Of a DNA stretch of 8,142 nt, positions 7,102-8,142 are shown piece after piece. Below the pieces are notes generated by a model. It ran no database searches and was not told the origin of the DNA. It saw nothing but the letters and a program-made list of their open reading frames with translations. Source of the DNA: CAZMFZ01 sp964565665 (GTDB lineage Bacteria > Bacteroidota > Bacteroidia > Cytophagales > UBA9547); the NCBI GenBank assembly GCA_964565665.1, contig CAZMFZ010000140.1:1-8142 (forward strand), in the 5' to 3' direction. The position numbers and the translations under genes were made by a program. Each line of letters begins with the position of its first letter. The stretch's first letter is position 1.

Positions 7102-7413
7102 TTCTAGTCTAAATTCTAAAGTGTAAATTCTTATCTGTTCTATTAAAAAATAACATATAAATTCTATATTTCTATGTATTTTTTCTAAAATACTATGTCT
7201 TCATTCTAATATAAAGCCTTTCATTTTTAAAATACTATATCTTATTTCTAAAACAATAGGTTTTAATTTAGATATACTATGTCTGTATCTTAAAGTATAA
7301 TCTATCGTTTTTAAAATACAATGTCATTTTTCTAGAATATTATGTCCTTATTCTAAAATCAAACATATTTTTTTTTAAATGCTATGTATTATTTCTAATA
7401 GGCTTAATGCTAT
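7102..7413. repeat. degenerate 21-bp tandem array, twelve strictly spaced units plus ragged flank
   Basis: This fills the gap between the TetR-like and kinase genes. Units begin every 21 bp at 7162, 7183, 7204, 7225, 7246, 7267, 7288, 7309, 7330, 7351, 7372 and 7393, with no insertion or deletion. Columns 1-17 of the consensus are TTYTAAAATACTATGTC, then four loose A/T columns. T is invariant in columns 1 and 16. T in columns 2 and 4 is kept in 11 of 12 units; A in columns 5, 6, 8 and 13 and T in column 9 in 10 of 12. Less regular units start at 7114 and 7138, with a half unit at 7102. It has no spacers, so it is not CRISPR, and it is not a terminator series. The reading frames through it contain stops. 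The function is unknown; a spaced protein-binding platform or curved-DNA element is inferred. Confidence 0.85.
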
Positions 7414-7424
7414 AGGAATAATCA

Positions 7425-8057
7425 CTACATCGCTTTCTGCATCATAAACTTTCCGAAGTCAACCACATTATCAAGCACACTGTCGCCAAATAGCTTGAAA
7501 GATAAATTTACCGCTTTTTCTATGGCTGCATCTGTCATTTCGAAGTTTTCAGAGCTATCGTTTATCCAATAGTTCAACACAAATAGGGTTTGCAACCAAA
7601 TGCCTTGTTTGTATCGATCGGAAATAAATCTGCGGAAAGTAATTTCCTTTTTGTCAATAGCTTCACCAATTATTTCATCTGCGTACTTTAGAAAATTACT
7701 TTTAAACTCGTCAAATCCAGATGAATTCATCGGAATCATCTTCATTTTTGCATCTTTCAAATTCGAAACATAGCTTCTGTACTCTCTTAGTTTCTGAATC
7801 CATAAATAATAAAATGCCAATAATTTTTCTTTGGCGGAATAGGATATATAAGTTTCATCAGCTTCCAATTGCATTTTTGTTTCTGAGAATAAAGACGCCC
7901 AAAAATCCTTTTCTATAGCTTCAAATGATGAATAGAAATTGTAGAAATCGCTTTCATTCATCTTCAATTTTTTGGCGAATGAAAAAACAGACACAGGCTT
8001 TTTGCCTTCTTCCAATATAAATTCAATGTATCTCTTTTTGATCGTTGCTTTTTCCAT
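7425..8057 (-). CDS. TetR/AcrR-like transcriptional regulator
   Basis: A 210-residue all-helical protein predicted to bind DNA as a dimer and respond to an unidentified ligand. Residues 5-53 fit a TetR N-terminal domain: IEFILEEGKKPVSV is the first helix and turn, FAKKLKMNESDFYNFYSSF the helix-turn-helix, and IEKDFW the start of helix 4. The usual 'G.lY.yF.sKe.L' signature appears as ESDFYNFYSSFEAI, so it is a divergent member. Residues 60-210 are the helical ligand and dimer region, without a recognisable ligand signature. It sits upstream of and on the same strand as the ABC1-kinase gene and may regulate it or share its transcript. The repeat array begins 11 bp beyond its stop. The ATG at 8057 places the HTH at the usual distance from the N terminus. 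No clean palindromic operator was seen in 8058-8142. Confidence 0.75.
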   Translation of the reverse strand: MEKATIKKRYIEFILEEGKKPVSVFSFAKKLKMNESDFYNFYSSFEAIEKDFWASLFSETKMQLEADETYISYSAKEKLLAFYYLWIQKLREYRSYVSNLKDAKMKMIPMNSSGFDEFKSNFLKYADEIIGEAIDKKEITFRRFISDRYKQGIWLQTLFVLNYWINDSSENFEMTDAAIEKAVNLSFKLFGDSVLDNVVDFGKFMMQKAM

Positions 8058-8142
8058 AATTTTTGAGGTTTGTATAAGTTTAACATGATAAATGAATGAA
8101 AGTTCTAAAAAATCGTAAAGATTACCACGAATAAAATAATAT

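Noticed and set aside
7360..7367. TATGTTTG on the minus strand, a perfect TAnnTTTG element, as the kinase promoter
   Set aside because: It lies within an array unit and no TTG/TTTG is found 19-21 bp upstream on that strand. One such match is likely by chance in AT-rich repeats.
7162..7413. CRISPR array
   Set aside because: Units are contiguous at 21 bp with no unique spacers and are too degenerate, and no cas gene is nearby.
8058..8142. Operator or promoter for the TetR-like gene
   Set aside because: No convincing palindrome or TAnnTTTG element with a -33 partner was found on the minus strand in the visible 85 bp.

Overview
The window looks like a chromosomal segment of a member of the Bacteroidota. 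It is AT-rich, its genes lack obvious Shine-Dalgarno sequences, and two putative promoters fit the Bacteroidota pattern (TTG/TTTG, about 20 bp, TAnnTTTG). The protein set also fits: a TlpA-like thioredoxin with a long N-terminal extension, a CzcC-type TolC protein, a two-lipoyl pyruvate dehydrogenase E2, and a TetR/ABC1-kinase pair. No phage, transposase, tRNA, rRNA or CRISPR was seen.

Layout from left to right. (1) 12-1127 (+): a secreted or envelope thioredoxin-like protein, followed by a weak hairpin. (2) 1163-1902 (+): a decaying VapBC-type toxin-antitoxin locus. It has a near-consensus promoter, an antitoxin frame with no ATG at the expected place, and a PIN-domain toxin broken by one frameshift and one nonsense codon. 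(3) 1904-3163 (-): a CzcC/CusC-like outer membrane efflux protein with no pump partner in view; its stop lies one base from the toxin remnant's stop. (4) 3310-3903 (+): a 2-oxoglutarate/Fe(II) prolyl hydroxylase-like protein of the PHD2/SM-20 type, with a nested inverted repeat in its leader. (5) 4065-5687 (+): the dihydrolipoamide acetyltransferase (E2) of pyruvate dehydrogenase, ending at a bidirectional terminator shared with the convergent gene. (6) 8057-5749 (-): a TetR-like regulator followed by an ABC1/UbiB-family kinase on the same strand, probably a functional pair.

The most unusual feature lies between the TetR-like gene and the kinase gene. The 359-bp gap is filled by a degenerate tandem array with an exact 21-bp period: twelve consecutive units at 7162-7413 without an indel, plus ragged units down to about 7102. 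Individual bases have drifted, but the spacing has not. A CTATGTC-like box recurs in most units at 21- or 42-bp intervals, so it always falls on the same face of the helix. I do not recognise this array as a named element; a protein-binding or architectural DNA platform is the leading inference. The other genes are housekeeping or envelope functions with no clear shared pathway.
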